A stretch of 64,000 bases of DNA from positions 1 through 64,000 of the forward strand of contig JAMDCQ010000003.1 in NCBI GenBank assembly GCA_023488905.1, read 5' to 3'. Both the position numbers and the translations under genes were made by a program. Shown piece by piece: positions 1 to 8,946 of the stretch. Each line of letters opens with the position of its first letter. The stretch's first letter is position 1. Source of the DNA: Candidatus Bathyarchaeota archaeon. GTDB lineage: Archaea; Thermoproteota; Bathyarchaeia; Bathyarchaeales; Bathycorpusculaceae. The notes beneath the pieces were generated by a model. It saw only the letters and a program-made list of their open reading frames with translations. It searched no databases and was not told the origin of the DNA.

Positions 1-127
1 GGCGTTTTTTGCTAGCTTGAATTTGTTTGTGGATATGCCGTATTCGGTGCAGATGGCTTTGGCTTCGGGTTCTAGGAGTGCTTTTCTGCCTTCTTTTTTG
101 GCTTGGTTGATGATTTTTGTGGTTTGG
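1..127. repeat. Left arm of perfect 127-bp inverted repeat (partner 410..536)
   Basis: Base-by-base reverse complement match. Confidence 0.95.
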
Positions 128-132
128 TTCAT
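1..132 (-). CDS. Partial CDS (runs off left edge): second ATP-grasp / ADP-forming acyl-CoA synthetase beta-like paralogue
   Basis: Minus strand from ATG at 132..130 translates MNQTTKIINQAKKEGRKALLEPEAKAICTEYGISTNKFKLAKNA, open to the window edge; 1..127 is the exact reverse complement of 410..536 in the neighbouring ATP-grasp gene. Not in ORF track. Confidence 0.7.
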   Translation of the reverse strand, partial: MNQTTKIINQAKKEGRKALLEPEAKAICTEYGISTNKFKLAKNA

Positions 133-320
133 TGTTTATTCCACTGTTAGCGTGTGTTGTGGTAGTGGATGTTGGGGTGTTTTAAATATTGTTTGGTTGC
201 TATGTGTGGTTTTTGTTTGTTGGGGTTGTATTGTTTATGTGTTAAACAGATTTACAGTAGTGTTTAGTGAGACGCAATACTTAATAGCGTTCAGCCTCCG
301 AACAATAATGACGTGTCGTC

Positions 321-1100
321 ATGTCCCCTTCAAACGAAAAAACCCCCAGTTTACTAACCAAAATAAAAGCAAAATTCCAAAGTGCAGGTAGCAGAATTAA
401 GCAAAGCTTCCAAACCACAAAAATCATCAACCAAGCCAAAAAAGAAGGCAGAAAAGCACTCCTAGAACCCGAAGCCAAAGCCATCTGCACCGAATACGGC
501 ATATCCACAAACAAATTCAAGCTAGCAAAAAACGCCAAAGAAGCCGCCTCATATGCAGATGAAATCGGCTACCCCATAGTCCTAAAAATCGTCTCCCCCG
601 ACATCATTCACAAATCCGACGCCGGAGGAGTCCTCGTTAACCTAAAAACAGCACCCGACGTCGCCGCTGGATACACAAAAATAATTGAAAACGCCAAAAA
701 CTACAACGCAGATGCCAAAATAGTCGGCGTACTGGTGCTGGAGATGGCGCCACAGGGCACAGAAGTCATCGTGGGTGCAGTCAAAGACCCGCAGTTTGGG
801 CAAACCGTCATGTTTGGGCTCGGTGGCATATTCGTTGAACTGTTAAAAGACGTTAACTTCCGTGTTGCACCCGTCACTAAGGCAGAGGCCAAAGAAATGA
901 TCACCCAACTCAAAGCGTTCCCGTTGCTGAACGGTTACCGGGGCTCCAAACCTGCAGACATCGACGCACTCGCAACCATAATCGCAAACGTTTCGAAGTT
1001 GGTTATGGATGAGCCCGAGATTAAGGAGCTTGACTTGAACCCTGTTATGGCTTATCCAAAGGGCGCAAAGACAGTAGACGCAAGAATCATACTGGAATAA
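321..1100 (+). CDS. ATP-grasp domain protein, ADP-forming acetyl/acyl-CoA synthetase beta subunit-like
   Basis: EPEAKAICTEYGI, GYPIVLKIVSPDIIHKSDAGGV, FGLGGIFVELLKDVNFRVAPV, ELDLNPVMAY are typical of the family. Confidence 0.85.
   Translation: MSPSNEKTPSLLTKIKAKFQSAGSRIKQSFQTTKIINQAKKEGRKALLEPEAKAICTEYGISTNKFKLAKNAKEAASYADEIGYPIVLKIVSPDIIHKSDAGGVLVNLKTAPDVAAGYTKIIENAKNYNADAKIVGVLVLEMAPQGTEVIVGAVKDPQFGQTVMFGLGGIFVELLKDVNFRVAPVTKAEAKEMITQLKAFPLLNGYRGSKPADIDALATIIANVSKLVMDEPEIKELDLNPVMAYPKGAKTVDARIILE
410..536. repeat. Right arm of perfect 127-bp inverted repeat (partner 1..127)
   Basis: Base-by-base reverse complement match. Confidence 0.95.
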
Positions 1101-1139
1101 ACTTTAAACTACGTTTTATTTCCCCCATTATTTTGTTCT

Positions 1140-1265
1140 TTAAATAAGGGAGGGGAGGTAGCGGCTGAGACGTCGCGTGGTTTCAACATGTGCGGATACG
1201 GTTTCGTATGCGGCTTTAAATAAGGGGGTCTAGTCCGCACAGAGCAACTGAGTGACTCGAACTAC
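1140..1265. repeat. Module of dispersed repeat family (aaataagggaggggaggtagcggctgaga...gcatacggtttcgtatgc-like palindrome...ataagggggtctagt)
   Basis: Matches reverse complement of ~57095-57185 and parts of 33361-33420, 48418-48450 and 48722-48745. Confidence 0.7.
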
Positions 1266-1365
1266 CCTTCTCCAAGAATGCCGCAGTGCAGTTTTGTGTA
1301 AACTATTTAAATCAAAGATAAATAGTTGAATTGTAACTTCACATACAAGTCAGGAGAAATAAAAG

Positions 1366-1788
1366 TTGTCTGTAGCGCAAAGAAAATATTTTACAGAAGT
1401 GGCAGCGTTAGCAGATAAAACTGTTGCAGTTGTCACCACAAACGGAAAAGTCTTCAACGGCACACTCATCGGTATTAACCCCGACAACATGAGCCTCTGC
1501 TTAGCAGACGCAAAAGACGACCAAGGAAAACTGTGTCACCGCATATGCCTCAACGGAGCAGTAGTCGCCCAAATCAGCAGCGCAGAAAAACCCTTCGACC
1601 TCAAAGCCCTCGCGGGCAGATTAGAGAAAGTTTTCCCAACAATGGTTAAACTCTACGAGGATCAAGGTTTCATCTGGGTTATGGATAAAGTGAAACTAAC
1701 CGAGAAAGGCATAGTGGAAGGCTCAGGACCCGCCGCGGATCGAGTGGGCAAAGTCTACGCTCAATTTATGAGCGAAGTCAAACCCTAA
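1366..1788 (+). CDS. Sm-like (LSm/SmAP) protein with C-terminal extension domain
   Basis: ALADKTVAVVTTNGKVFNGTLIGINPDNMSLCLADA Sm fold signature; TTG start. Confidence 0.7.
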   Translation: MSVAQRKYFTEVAALADKTVAVVTTNGKVFNGTLIGINPDNMSLCLADAKDDQGKLCHRICLNGAVVAQISSAEKPFDLKALAGRLEKVFPTMVKLYEDQGFIWVMDKVKLTEKGIVEGSGPAADRVGKVYAQFMSEVKP

Positions 1789-2537
1789 ATAAACCAGCGC
1801 AGTTGCTGCTCTTCCTTTTTCTTTTCTTCAGTGATACTTCGAATTATGCCGAAGGACTCTAGCATCTTTTTGATTTCTTCACCGCTTACTTCGAGGCCTG
1901 TTAAGTCAACGTTTAGATTCAAATATTTGCCAAGTGTAATCAACGCGTAACGCGCAGCATTCACATCAGGATTCAAACCCAACGTGTCAACAAGCAAAGA
2001 AAAACCTTTGAGGTCGCGGATCCGCGCCAAACCAACTGACAAACCCGCAATGCCAAAAACATGCCCAACCATAACTTTCGTTCCTAAATCCAGTGCCTGC
2101 TGCATCGTCTCCAAATCTGTTGCAGTGCTGTAGATTGCTGGAACTGGTTGCACTTCTTCTTTTTTGAAGCCGCCGATAGAGATCACAAAACGACAGCCGA
2201 CATCGATTGCGATGTCCAGCACTTTTCCTACTAGCTCGTATTGCCCCACAGTTGTGAGCGCCTGTGTGTTGCCATACCAAATTATTAGGTCGCGTCCGCC
2301 ATCTTCACGTTTAGCGTAGTAAAGTTCGTTTATAGGCGAGAGTGCTCCGCCGTCTTCGGTTGTTATTGCAAAATCTTGGAATGACGAGGAAAAGATCTGC
2401 GCAAATTTCTTAGCTTTCAACTCTTTGATTAAGTGTAATGCAGCGATGTTTGCGACGAAGCCGATGCCGGGTAAGCCTTCGATTAGGATTGGGTCGTTGA
2501 GTTTTGGTTTCTCTATGATGTCGATTGAGCAGACCAT
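1785..2537 (-). CDS. PAC2 family (proteasome assembly chaperone-like) protein
   Basis: LNDPILIEGLPGIGFVANIAALHLIKEL, YELVGKVLDIAIDVGCRFVISIGGF. Confidence 0.8.
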   Translation of the reverse strand: MVCSIDIIEKPKLNDPILIEGLPGIGFVANIAALHLIKELKAKKFAQIFSSSFQDFAITTEDGGALSPINELYYAKREDGGRDLIIWYGNTQALTTVGQYELVGKVLDIAIDVGCRFVISIGGFKKEEVQPVPAIYSTATDLETMQQALDLGTKVMVGHVFGIAGLSVGLARIRDLKGFSLLVDTLGLNPDVNAARYALITLGKYLNLNVDLTGLEVSGEEIKKMLESFGIIRSITEEKKKEEQQLRWFI

Positions 2538-2586
2538 GAAAGTGCACTTCTGAGGGTATTAGAGAAACATTGCGATATAAGGATGA

Positions 2587-2739
2587 CTAATCGCCGCAAT
2601 TTTTTGTTCTGTTGCCTATAAGCATCGGGTTTGTGTTTTCAAGTTTTTTTGCTTCTTGACGAGAACGATAAATAACCAAAACTGACATGCCAGCGAAGAA
2701 ACCGATGCTCAATATCAACAGGACATATGCCAATTGCAT
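2587..2739 (-). CDS. Small single-TM protein (50 aa), not in ORF track
   Basis: ATG 2739..2737 to TAG 2589..2587: MQLAYVLLILSIGFFAGMSVLVIYRSRQEAKKLENTNPMLIGNRTKNCGD. Confidence 0.45.
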   Translation of the reverse strand: MQLAYVLLILSIGFFAGMSVLVIYRSRQEAKKLENTNPMLIGNRTKNCGD

Positions 2740-2927
2740 GAAAGTGATTCCCCTCAAACAGCCAACCCGTTGCGAGGTAAGCCAAGCTTAACTATGCAGA
2801 AGTCTGTTTATAAAACTTGCAACTTTGCACTCTGTATTGAAAATCCAGAGTCAACAATCGTAGCAAACTTTTTTGGAGCTAACCTTTTTTATAAGCGAGA
2901 CACGCTTCAATTGTAGGTTTCAAGTCC

Positions 2928-4553
2928 TTGAGCATCTTTGAAATAAAAGAAAAAGACCTGCTTGGCAGAATCGGCAAACTGAAAACCAAAACAGCTACAG
3001 TGGAAACACCCCTCCTTTTCCCAGTCATCAACCCCAGCAATCAACCCATAACCTGCAAACGGCTCAAGGAAACTTTCGGTTGCCAAGCCTTAATCACAAA
3101 CAGCTACATCATAAAAAAACGCTTCAACAACCTCCCCGTCGAGCAGGGACTACATAAATTCCTCGACTACGACGGCGCAATCATGACTGACAGCGGCGCC
3201 TACCAAATCCTCGTCTATGGCGAAGTCGAAGTCAGCCAGAAAGAAATTGTAGCGTATCAAGAGGGCATCGGAAGCGACATCGCAACAATCCTAGACATAC
3301 CGACGGGCTGGAAAGTCACCAAGGAACAAGCAGAAGTCACAGTGTCAGAAACACTGCGCAGAGCAAAAGACTTCTTTAAACTAAAAACCAGAGACGACAT
3401 CCTCTGGGTTGGACCAGTACAAGGCGGAAGACACCTCGACCTCGTCGCATCATCAGCAGTCGAGATGGGTAAACTGCCCTTCCCAATCCACGCTTTAGGT
3501 AGCCCAACAGAAGTTATGGAAAACTACCGTTACGACGTGTTGGCGGACATGATTTTAACCTGCAGAAAAGGCATACCAATCGAGCGACCACTACACCTCT
3601 TTGGCGCAGGACACCCATCCATGTTCGCATTAGCAGTTTCGTTGGGCTGCGACCTCTTCGACTCAGCCGCTTATGCGCTTTATGCCCGCGAAGGCCGCTA
3701 CATGACAGAAAACGGCACTTGGCGACTTGACCAAATGGATTACTTCCCCTGTAGTTGCCCAAGATGCGCAAGCGAAACACCCGAAGGCTTACGCAGAAAA
3801 GCAGCCAAAGAACGCGAAGTTTTCCTAGCTGAACACAATCTGCACGTTTGCCTTGCTGAGCTTCGCCGCATAAAACAAGCTATCCGTGACGGCAGACTCT
3901 GGGAACACACCGAGATGCGCCTCCACGCTCACCCCGCACTACTTTCCGCCCTAAAACGCGTCCGTACCCACGAAGACTTCCTCCAAAAATATAGTCCAAC
4001 AACAAAAAGCAGCGGTTTCTTCTACTTCAACTCAGTGGGACTTGCCAGACCAGAAATTACAAATTACCGCAAACACCTAAAAGAGAACTATACGCCTCCA
4101 CAAAACGCCAAGGTGCTTTTTCTTGTTCCACAGACACGCAACAAACCATTCCACAAAGCGCCTGAATTCAAAAAAATCCGCCAACTCTTCAGAAATTTAG
4201 GCGAAGAACTCGCAGCACAAGTGCATGTTTGTGTTTATGCTGCACCATTCGGAGTTATCCCGTTAGAACTGGATGAGGTTTACCCCCTATCTCAACACGA
4301 AACCGCTCTACCATTGGATTTAGAAACCGCTGAGTACGTTGCCGCGCAAGCCGCAGAATACATAAAACGCAGTAGCTACAGCGGAGTTGTTTTGTTAAAT
4401 GACAAAAAACTCTGGAACGACACCGTTAAAAACGCCAGTCAGCAAGCATGCGTAGAGCAGTCAGTGGCGTTTGATTCGGTCGAGACCAATGTGGAAGGCG
4501 CCAAAGAAATGCTAAATCATCTGGCAAGCGCGATACGCAAACAATTTGAGTAA
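2928..4553 (+). CDS. tgtA: Archaeosine tRNA-guanine transglycosylase
   Basis: TGT motifs MTDSGAYQ, VGPVQGGRHLDL, HLFGAGHPSMFALAVSLGCDLFDSAAYALYAREGRYMT; CxC-type zinc site CSCPRC. Confidence 0.88.
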   Translation: MSIFEIKEKDLLGRIGKLKTKTATVETPLLFPVINPSNQPITCKRLKETFGCQALITNSYIIKKRFNNLPVEQGLHKFLDYDGAIMTDSGAYQILVYGEVEVSQKEIVAYQEGIGSDIATILDIPTGWKVTKEQAEVTVSETLRRAKDFFKLKTRDDILWVGPVQGGRHLDLVASSAVEMGKLPFPIHALGSPTEVMENYRYDVLADMILTCRKGIPIERPLHLFGAGHPSMFALAVSLGCDLFDSAAYALYAREGRYMTENGTWRLDQMDYFPCSCPRCASETPEGLRRKAAKEREVFLAEHNLHVCLAELRRIKQAIRDGRLWEHTEMRLHAHPALLSALKRVRTHEDFLQKYSPTTKSSGFFYFNSVGLARPEITNYRKHLKENYTPPQNAKVLFLVPQTRNKPFHKAPEFKKIRQLFRNLGEELAAQVHVCVYAAPFGVIPLELDEVYPLSQHETALPLDLETAEYVAAQAAEYIKRSSYSGVVLLNDKKLWNDTVKNASQQACVEQSVAFDSVETNVEGAKEMLNHLASAIRKQFE

Positions 4554-4578
4554 AAAGGAAAAAGGGAAGACGTAAGAA

Positions 4579-4854
4579 TTAACGGGGTAAGTTGAAGCCT
4601 AAGTTTTTTTCGACTGCTTTTACTTGTTCGGTTTGCGCGAAATCTTTTAGCGCAGTCACGGCGGATATTAGTGCGCAGTCTTTGCATTGGTCGCCGAGTT
4701 TTTTTTGGCAGCATAAGCGTGTGTAGAGGTTTTCGATGTGTTCCAGGGCGAGGGCGTATTCTTTTAGGTCTATTTTTACTGGTTGAAAGTTGTTTTCTAA
4801 GTCTTGTTCTAACATAGCTTTCGCCTCTTTAGTTAAGTGTGATAATATATGCAC
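4579..4854 (-). CDS. Conserved-looking small protein, unknown function
   Basis: 91-aa ORF with codon usage like neighbours; Cys pairs (CC, CKDC). Confidence 0.5.
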   Translation of the reverse strand: MHILSHLTKEAKAMLEQDLENNFQPVKIDLKEYALALEHIENLYTRLCCQKKLGDQCKDCALISAVTALKDFAQTEQVKAVEKNLGFNLPR

Positions 4855-4931
4855 TTTTCGTACTATGATATATATAAGCTTTAATAATGCTCCAAAGTGG
4901 GATTAATACTTATAACAGCTGAACTGTAGAT

Positions 4932-5138
4932 ATGTACAACATGCGCTCCCGCAAAGTCAAAATCAGCGTTTCACTCGACGCATCACTAGTCAGCTGGATA
5001 GACAAAAAAGTAGACGACTTCACCTTCCAAAACCGCAGCGACGGACTAGAAAAAGCAATCTACAAACTAAAAACAGAAACAGAAAACATAGAAAAACTCG
5101 AAAAAACAGCCACAGCCCAGCGCATATTCTCAAAATAA
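4932..5138 (+). CDS. Ribbon-helix-helix type small DNA-binding protein
   Basis: KVKISVSLDASLVSWIDKKVDDFTFQNRSDGLEKAI RHH pattern. Confidence 0.7.
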   Translation: MYNMRSRKVKISVSLDASLVSWIDKKVDDFTFQNRSDGLEKAIYKLKTETENIEKLEKTATAQRIFSK

Positions 5139-5215
5139 CCCCCCTAACCGCTATCCAACTGTCTTCAAATAACTATTTTACATTCAATCACATATACCTC
5201 ACATCTCAGCAAGTT

Positions 5216-5842
5216 ATGGAGATGAAAATAATCGCAACTTTAGGCGCAGACCTCCACATACACACCGTCTACTCGCCCGACTCCCTAATCCAACCAAAAA
5301 CCCTAATCGACATGCTCGCTGCACATAGCTTCATAAAAGTCGCCGCAGTCACCGATCACGACAGCACAAGAGGCTGCAAAGCCACAGTCGAGTTAGCCTC
5401 CGCATATCCCGATGTTCTGATTATCCCCGGCGTAGAAATCAGCACCGTTCACGGTGACATGCTGGTTCTGGGAACAGACGAGTTACCGCCTAAACCCTGG
5501 ACGCCTGAAGCAGTTGTGGACTACGCGAAATCGATAGACGCGGTTACGATTGTGGCGCATCCGTTTCGAACTTACGGTATGGGCGAACAAGCCAAAAACT
5601 ACAAAGTGGATGCCATCGAAGTGTTAAACGGGGGCTCCAGCAAACAAGCCAATGCGCAAGCTAAAGAATTCGCCAAAACCTTAGGGTTACCCGGCACTGC
5701 TGGTACAGATGCACATCAGGTGTCGGAGTTGTTTAGTGTTTATACGCAGATAGATGCAGCGCTAAGTGTCGACTCTGTTTTGGCCGCGATTAAGAAGGGT
5801 GCGGTGTCTGCACAGGTGCCCCGCGGCTCCGTGCTTTTTTGA
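5216..5842 (+). CDS. PHP domain metallohydrolase
   Basis: ADLHIHTVYSPDS, AVTDHDSTRG, VEISTVHGDMLVLG, AHPFRTYG, GTDAH. Confidence 0.9.
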   Translation: MEMKIIATLGADLHIHTVYSPDSLIQPKTLIDMLAAHSFIKVAAVTDHDSTRGCKATVELASAYPDVLIIPGVEISTVHGDMLVLGTDELPPKPWTPEAVVDYAKSIDAVTIVAHPFRTYGMGEQAKNYKVDAIEVLNGGSSKQANAQAKEFAKTLGLPGTAGTDAHQVSELFSVYTQIDAALSVDSVLAAIKKGAVSAQVPRGSVLF

Positions 5843-5885
5843 AAACTGCGACAAAAAACGGCTTTTACAGATAACAAATTATTGC

Positions 5886-5932
5886 GGTGCCATCCTATTA
5901 GGCGGCAAATAGGATATCATTGCAGAAACCTA
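5886..5932. repeat. Copy 1 of ~47-bp hairpin-containing dispersed repeat
   Basis: ggtgccATCCTATTaggcggcaAATAGGATatcattgcagaaacctat; partner 25904-25950 in reverse orientation. Confidence 0.7.
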
Positions 5933-5947
5933 TAGAGGGAGCGACTT

Positions 5948-6385
5948 TTAGCGTGATTTCTTGCGTTCATAAACTTCTTTTTGCTTAACGTATTCTTGAT
6001 GTTTTGACAGTAAATTGCGGACTTGCTCGTTGACGAAGTCGTCCGCACTCAAAAATTCTGTGTCCAGGTCTTGGAGGGCTTGCTGCATCTTTTCGTATTC
6101 ATCTTTGGGGATTTCTATGCATGTGTATTCGTTTTTTGTTGCTCGGAGTTCTTTTCGGATGGCGTCACGGATGAATTCTTCGCGGCTGGTGTAGCCGAGG
6201 TTGCGGTTGGCTTCGATGAAGGTTTGGGTTTCGTTGAGTAATTCGGGTGGGAGTGAGATGCTTGTGGAGAGGAGGTTTTCGATGGCGTCGGTGTAGGTTT
6301 GCATTTTCATGGTTTGGGCGGTGATTTCGCCTAGCATGGCGGTTAGTTTTTGGTGGGCGTCGTCGGATATGCGGAGGGTTTTCAT
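5948..6385 (-). CDS. Ribbon-helix-helix/CopG-like transcriptional regulator
   Basis: MKTLRISDDAHQKLTAML... and SISLPPELLNETQTFIEANRNLGYTSREEFIRDAIRKEL; start placed at internal Met (6385) rather than the longer ORF start. Confidence 0.65.
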   Translation of the reverse strand: MKTLRISDDAHQKLTAMLGEITAQTMKMQTYTDAIENLLSTSISLPPELLNETQTFIEANRNLGYTSREEFIRDAIRKELRATKNEYTCIEIPKDEYEKMQQALQDLDTEFLSADDFVNEQVRNLLSKHQEYVKQKEVYERKKSR

Positions 6386-6401
6386 GTACTTTACCGCTTT
6401 A

Positions 6402-6450
6402 ATACTGGGTATAGGAAGGCTAATAAAGCTTTTCTGTATACTGGGTATAC
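6402..6450. promoter_or_regulatory. Putative paired operator (atactgggtata / gtatactgggtatac)
   Basis: aatactgggtata at ~6401-6413 and gtatactgggtatac at 6436-6450 between divergent small regulator genes. Confidence 0.5.
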
Positions 6451-6472
6451 ATAGTGTAAGGGGTTTACAGTA

Positions 6473-6676
6473 ATGAAACATAACATAAGCATAACCATGG
6501 ATCAAAAACTCTTCCGACAACTGGAAACCATACGCGGAAGAGAAAAAAGAAGCACCTTCATCGAACACCTAATAGTTTTAGGCTTACAAGATTATGCTAA
6601 CAAAAAGGAAAGGAAAAAGGGGGGCCTTTTTACGCCCACCTATTTAGCAGCAGATTTTAAGAATAGACCCGCTTAA
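6473..6676 (+). CDS. Small RHH-like protein
   Basis: MKHNISITMDQKLFRQLETIRGREKRSTFIEHLIVLGLQDYANKK. Confidence 0.6.
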   Translation: MKHNISITMDQKLFRQLETIRGREKRSTFIEHLIVLGLQDYANKKERKKGGLFTPTYLAADFKNRPA

Positions 6677-6679
6677 TTT

Positions 6680-7060
6680 TTAGTCGATTTTCCATTTTTT
6701 AGCTACTTTCACAACTATAAACGCTATGAAAGCCACGATAATGAAAGTAATCAACGCCGATATGAAGCCCCCATAGGCGAATATTTGGTTGTTGACTTCA
6801 AATGTTGCGTCAGCCAAATTGCCAAGCCCCGGAAGAGCCAAGCCGATTAGAGGCATAACGAAGCCTGTGACAAGCGACTGAACAAGCGTGCCCAAATACA
6901 AACCTAACACGAAAGCAATTGCCAAGCCAAGAATTTTATATTTTGATAGGAAATCTTTGAATTCATTCCAAAGCCCTTTTGGCGGTGCTTGGGGTGGTGC
7001 TTTTTCTACTGCTTCGCGGATTTTCTTTAATTCTGCTAACATTTCATCTTCTTTACTCAA
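6680..7060 (-). CDS. mscL: Large-conductance mechanosensitive channel MscL family
   Basis: WNEFKDFLSKYKILGLAIAFVLGLYLGTLVQSLVTGFVMPLIG ... FEVNNQIFAYGGFISALITFIIVAFIAFIVVK. Confidence 0.85.
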   Translation of the reverse strand: MSKEDEMLAELKKIREAVEKAPPQAPPKGLWNEFKDFLSKYKILGLAIAFVLGLYLGTLVQSLVTGFVMPLIGLALPGLGNLADATFEVNNQIFAYGGFISALITFIIVAFIAFIVVKVAKKWKID

Positions 7061-7206
7061 AATATTCAGCCTCTGAATATTATTCTCTGTGTTGGCTTTA
7101 AAAAACTATTGTCGCTTGGCTGCTGTGACTGCACCTCTACCATCACAAACACATATAACAGTGCTTAACGCTCAAACCTTTAATCCTTAAGCATACAACT
7201 TCTGAA

Positions 7207-8199
7207 ATGATGCAAATGAATAAACAGGAACTATACTACATCTTCAAAACTGCATTTACCGCTTGGTTAAACCACAGCTCTACACTTCACGCTGCAGCGT
7301 TAACCTTCTTCATAATTCTGCCTCTGCCAACTCTGCTTCTGATTGTGACTGCTATTTTTGCGCAATTTTTAGGCGAAGCCCAAGCTATCCAGCTTTTGGT
7401 CCAACAGATCACCGCGGTGGTGGGTCCTGCGGTGGCGGAATTGTTCAGCCAACTAATCGTAAGCACTGGTTCACCCTTTACTTCGGTTTGGACTACTGTT
7501 GTGGTTGTTGGTTTCTCAGTTGGTGGTGCTATAGGCGCGTTTTCTGTACTTCGAGACACTATGGATATCATTTGGGGTGTTAAGGTGCCGAGGGGTCAGC
7601 CGCTTTGGAAGAGGGTGCGGCAAAAGATTGTGCCGTTTGCTTTGGTTTCTGCTTTGGGTTTGGTTGTGATTGCTTGGACGGGTATAGCGGGTAGGTTGTT
7701 TAGTGTTATTGTTTTGTTGTCTGTTAACGAGGGTTTAACTTTGTTTGCCCTCCAAGTTGCGCAGGTTCTGCTGTCTTTTGCGGTTGCAACATTGCTCTTA
7801 GCCATAGTTTACAAGATGATTCCTCAAACCAAAGTTCACTGGCAAGACGTAGCAATAGCCTCAACCGTGACAGGCATAGTTTTCACCGCAACCAACTACC
7901 TTTTCGGAGCATACATCCAAACCTTCACAGTTACCACCGTTACAGGAGCCGCTGGAGCTTTGCTGATCATTTTGCTGTGGATTTTTGTGCTCAACCAAAT
8001 TGTGCTTTTCGGCGCGGAACTCTCAAAAACCTACGCGACAACAGTGGGCACCCATGCAAAGCAGCATCTGCCTGCGTCTATCCAGAAAATAATTGAGCCC
8101 CTGCAGAAAGTCGGCGAGAAGATTGAGGATGTGCTAAAAGAAAACGCCGCCGCTCAATCGCCCCAAAAACCAGAGAAACAACCGCCGAAAGAACAGTGA
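7207..8199 (+). CDS. YihY/BrkB family membrane protein
   Basis: HAAALTFFIILPLPTLLLIV ... ALLIILLWIFVLNQIVLFGAELSKTYA. Confidence 0.85.
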   Translation: MMQMNKQELYYIFKTAFTAWLNHSSTLHAAALTFFIILPLPTLLLIVTAIFAQFLGEAQAIQLLVQQITAVVGPAVAELFSQLIVSTGSPFTSVWTTVVVVGFSVGGAIGAFSVLRDTMDIIWGVKVPRGQPLWKRVRQKIVPFALVSALGLVVIAWTGIAGRLFSVIVLLSVNEGLTLFALQVAQVLLSFAVATLLLAIVYKMIPQTKVHWQDVAIASTVTGIVFTATNYLFGAYIQTFTVTTVTGAAGALLIILLWIFVLNQIVLFGAELSKTYATTVGTHAKQHLPASIQKIIEPLQKVGEKIEDVLKENAAAQSPQKPEKQPPKEQ

Positions 8200-8219
8200 T
8201 CGCCAAAAAATGATTAGGA

Positions 8220-8297
8220 TGGTGGGCCGAGGCGGATTTGAACTGCCGACCTTTCGATTATCAGTCGAACGCTCCAGCCGTGCTGAGCTACCGGCCC
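8220..8297 (-). tRNA. tRNA-Ile(GAT), 3' CCA encoded
   Basis: Reverse complement GGGCCGGTAGCTCAG...TTCGACTGATAATCGAA...TTCAAAT...TCGGCCCA-CCA; 7-bp acceptor stem, anticodon GAT. Confidence 0.92.
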
Positions 8298-8384
8298 CCA
8301 TTTGACGTGTCAGAAGTAAATACTAGTGTGGGTTTATAAGAATAACGGATAAGGTTTTCATCAGAAGCCATGACATTGGGCGAT

Positions 8385-8860
8385 AGCGCTTTCTTCTATA
8401 GTAGTTGTTGCCGTGACCCCTTCTTGTTTCAACAACAACCCGCGGCGTTTGTGGGCGGCTGTGTTTTGGGGTCGGCTGGCTTAGGCGGCTGCTGGCTGGT
8501 TGTGGCTGATTCCGCAAGCAGAGCGGGTCAGTGGTTGGCAAGCGTTTGTTGCTCTACCAGACCCCCCTCCCCTTATAAAAAGGCAAATCGGTTTCTCTCT
8601 TTATGTGGGTGTTTTGGTTTACGGCACACCACATGTCTGCTTGAGGATGGCGTTGCTTTTTGGGGGCGGGCTGTATTTTGGCGTCTGTTTGGGTGTGGCA
8701 GCGGCGGTTTTGTTCACAAGAATACATGGAAACGCATGATTATGCGTGTGGCGCTATGTTGCGATTGGTTTTTTCTCCACAAGAATCAACGAACAGCAGT
8801 GAAAGCAATTGAACAGCACAATGCAATCGCGCACCAGCATGGCCCCATTCGGCAATTTCG
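8385..8860. repeat. Long composite copy of dispersed repeat family (two modules)
   Basis: tagttgttgccg...caacaacaacc...cgcaagcag then ctctttatgtgggtgttttggtttacggcacaccaca...cacaagaatcaacgaacagcag; parallels 37785-38240. Confidence 0.75.
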
Positions 8861-8946
8861 CCATCACAGAACCAACCCAGCCGCCGCCTATAAGCAATTT
8901 TGCCGCTCAAAAAGACCTACATAAAACGCCTTTTTTCTCAACCAAA

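Noticed and set aside
8370-8924. 184-aa plus-strand ORF
   Set aside because: Lies entirely in the composite repeat; low-complexity Cys/Trp-rich translation, no coding support.
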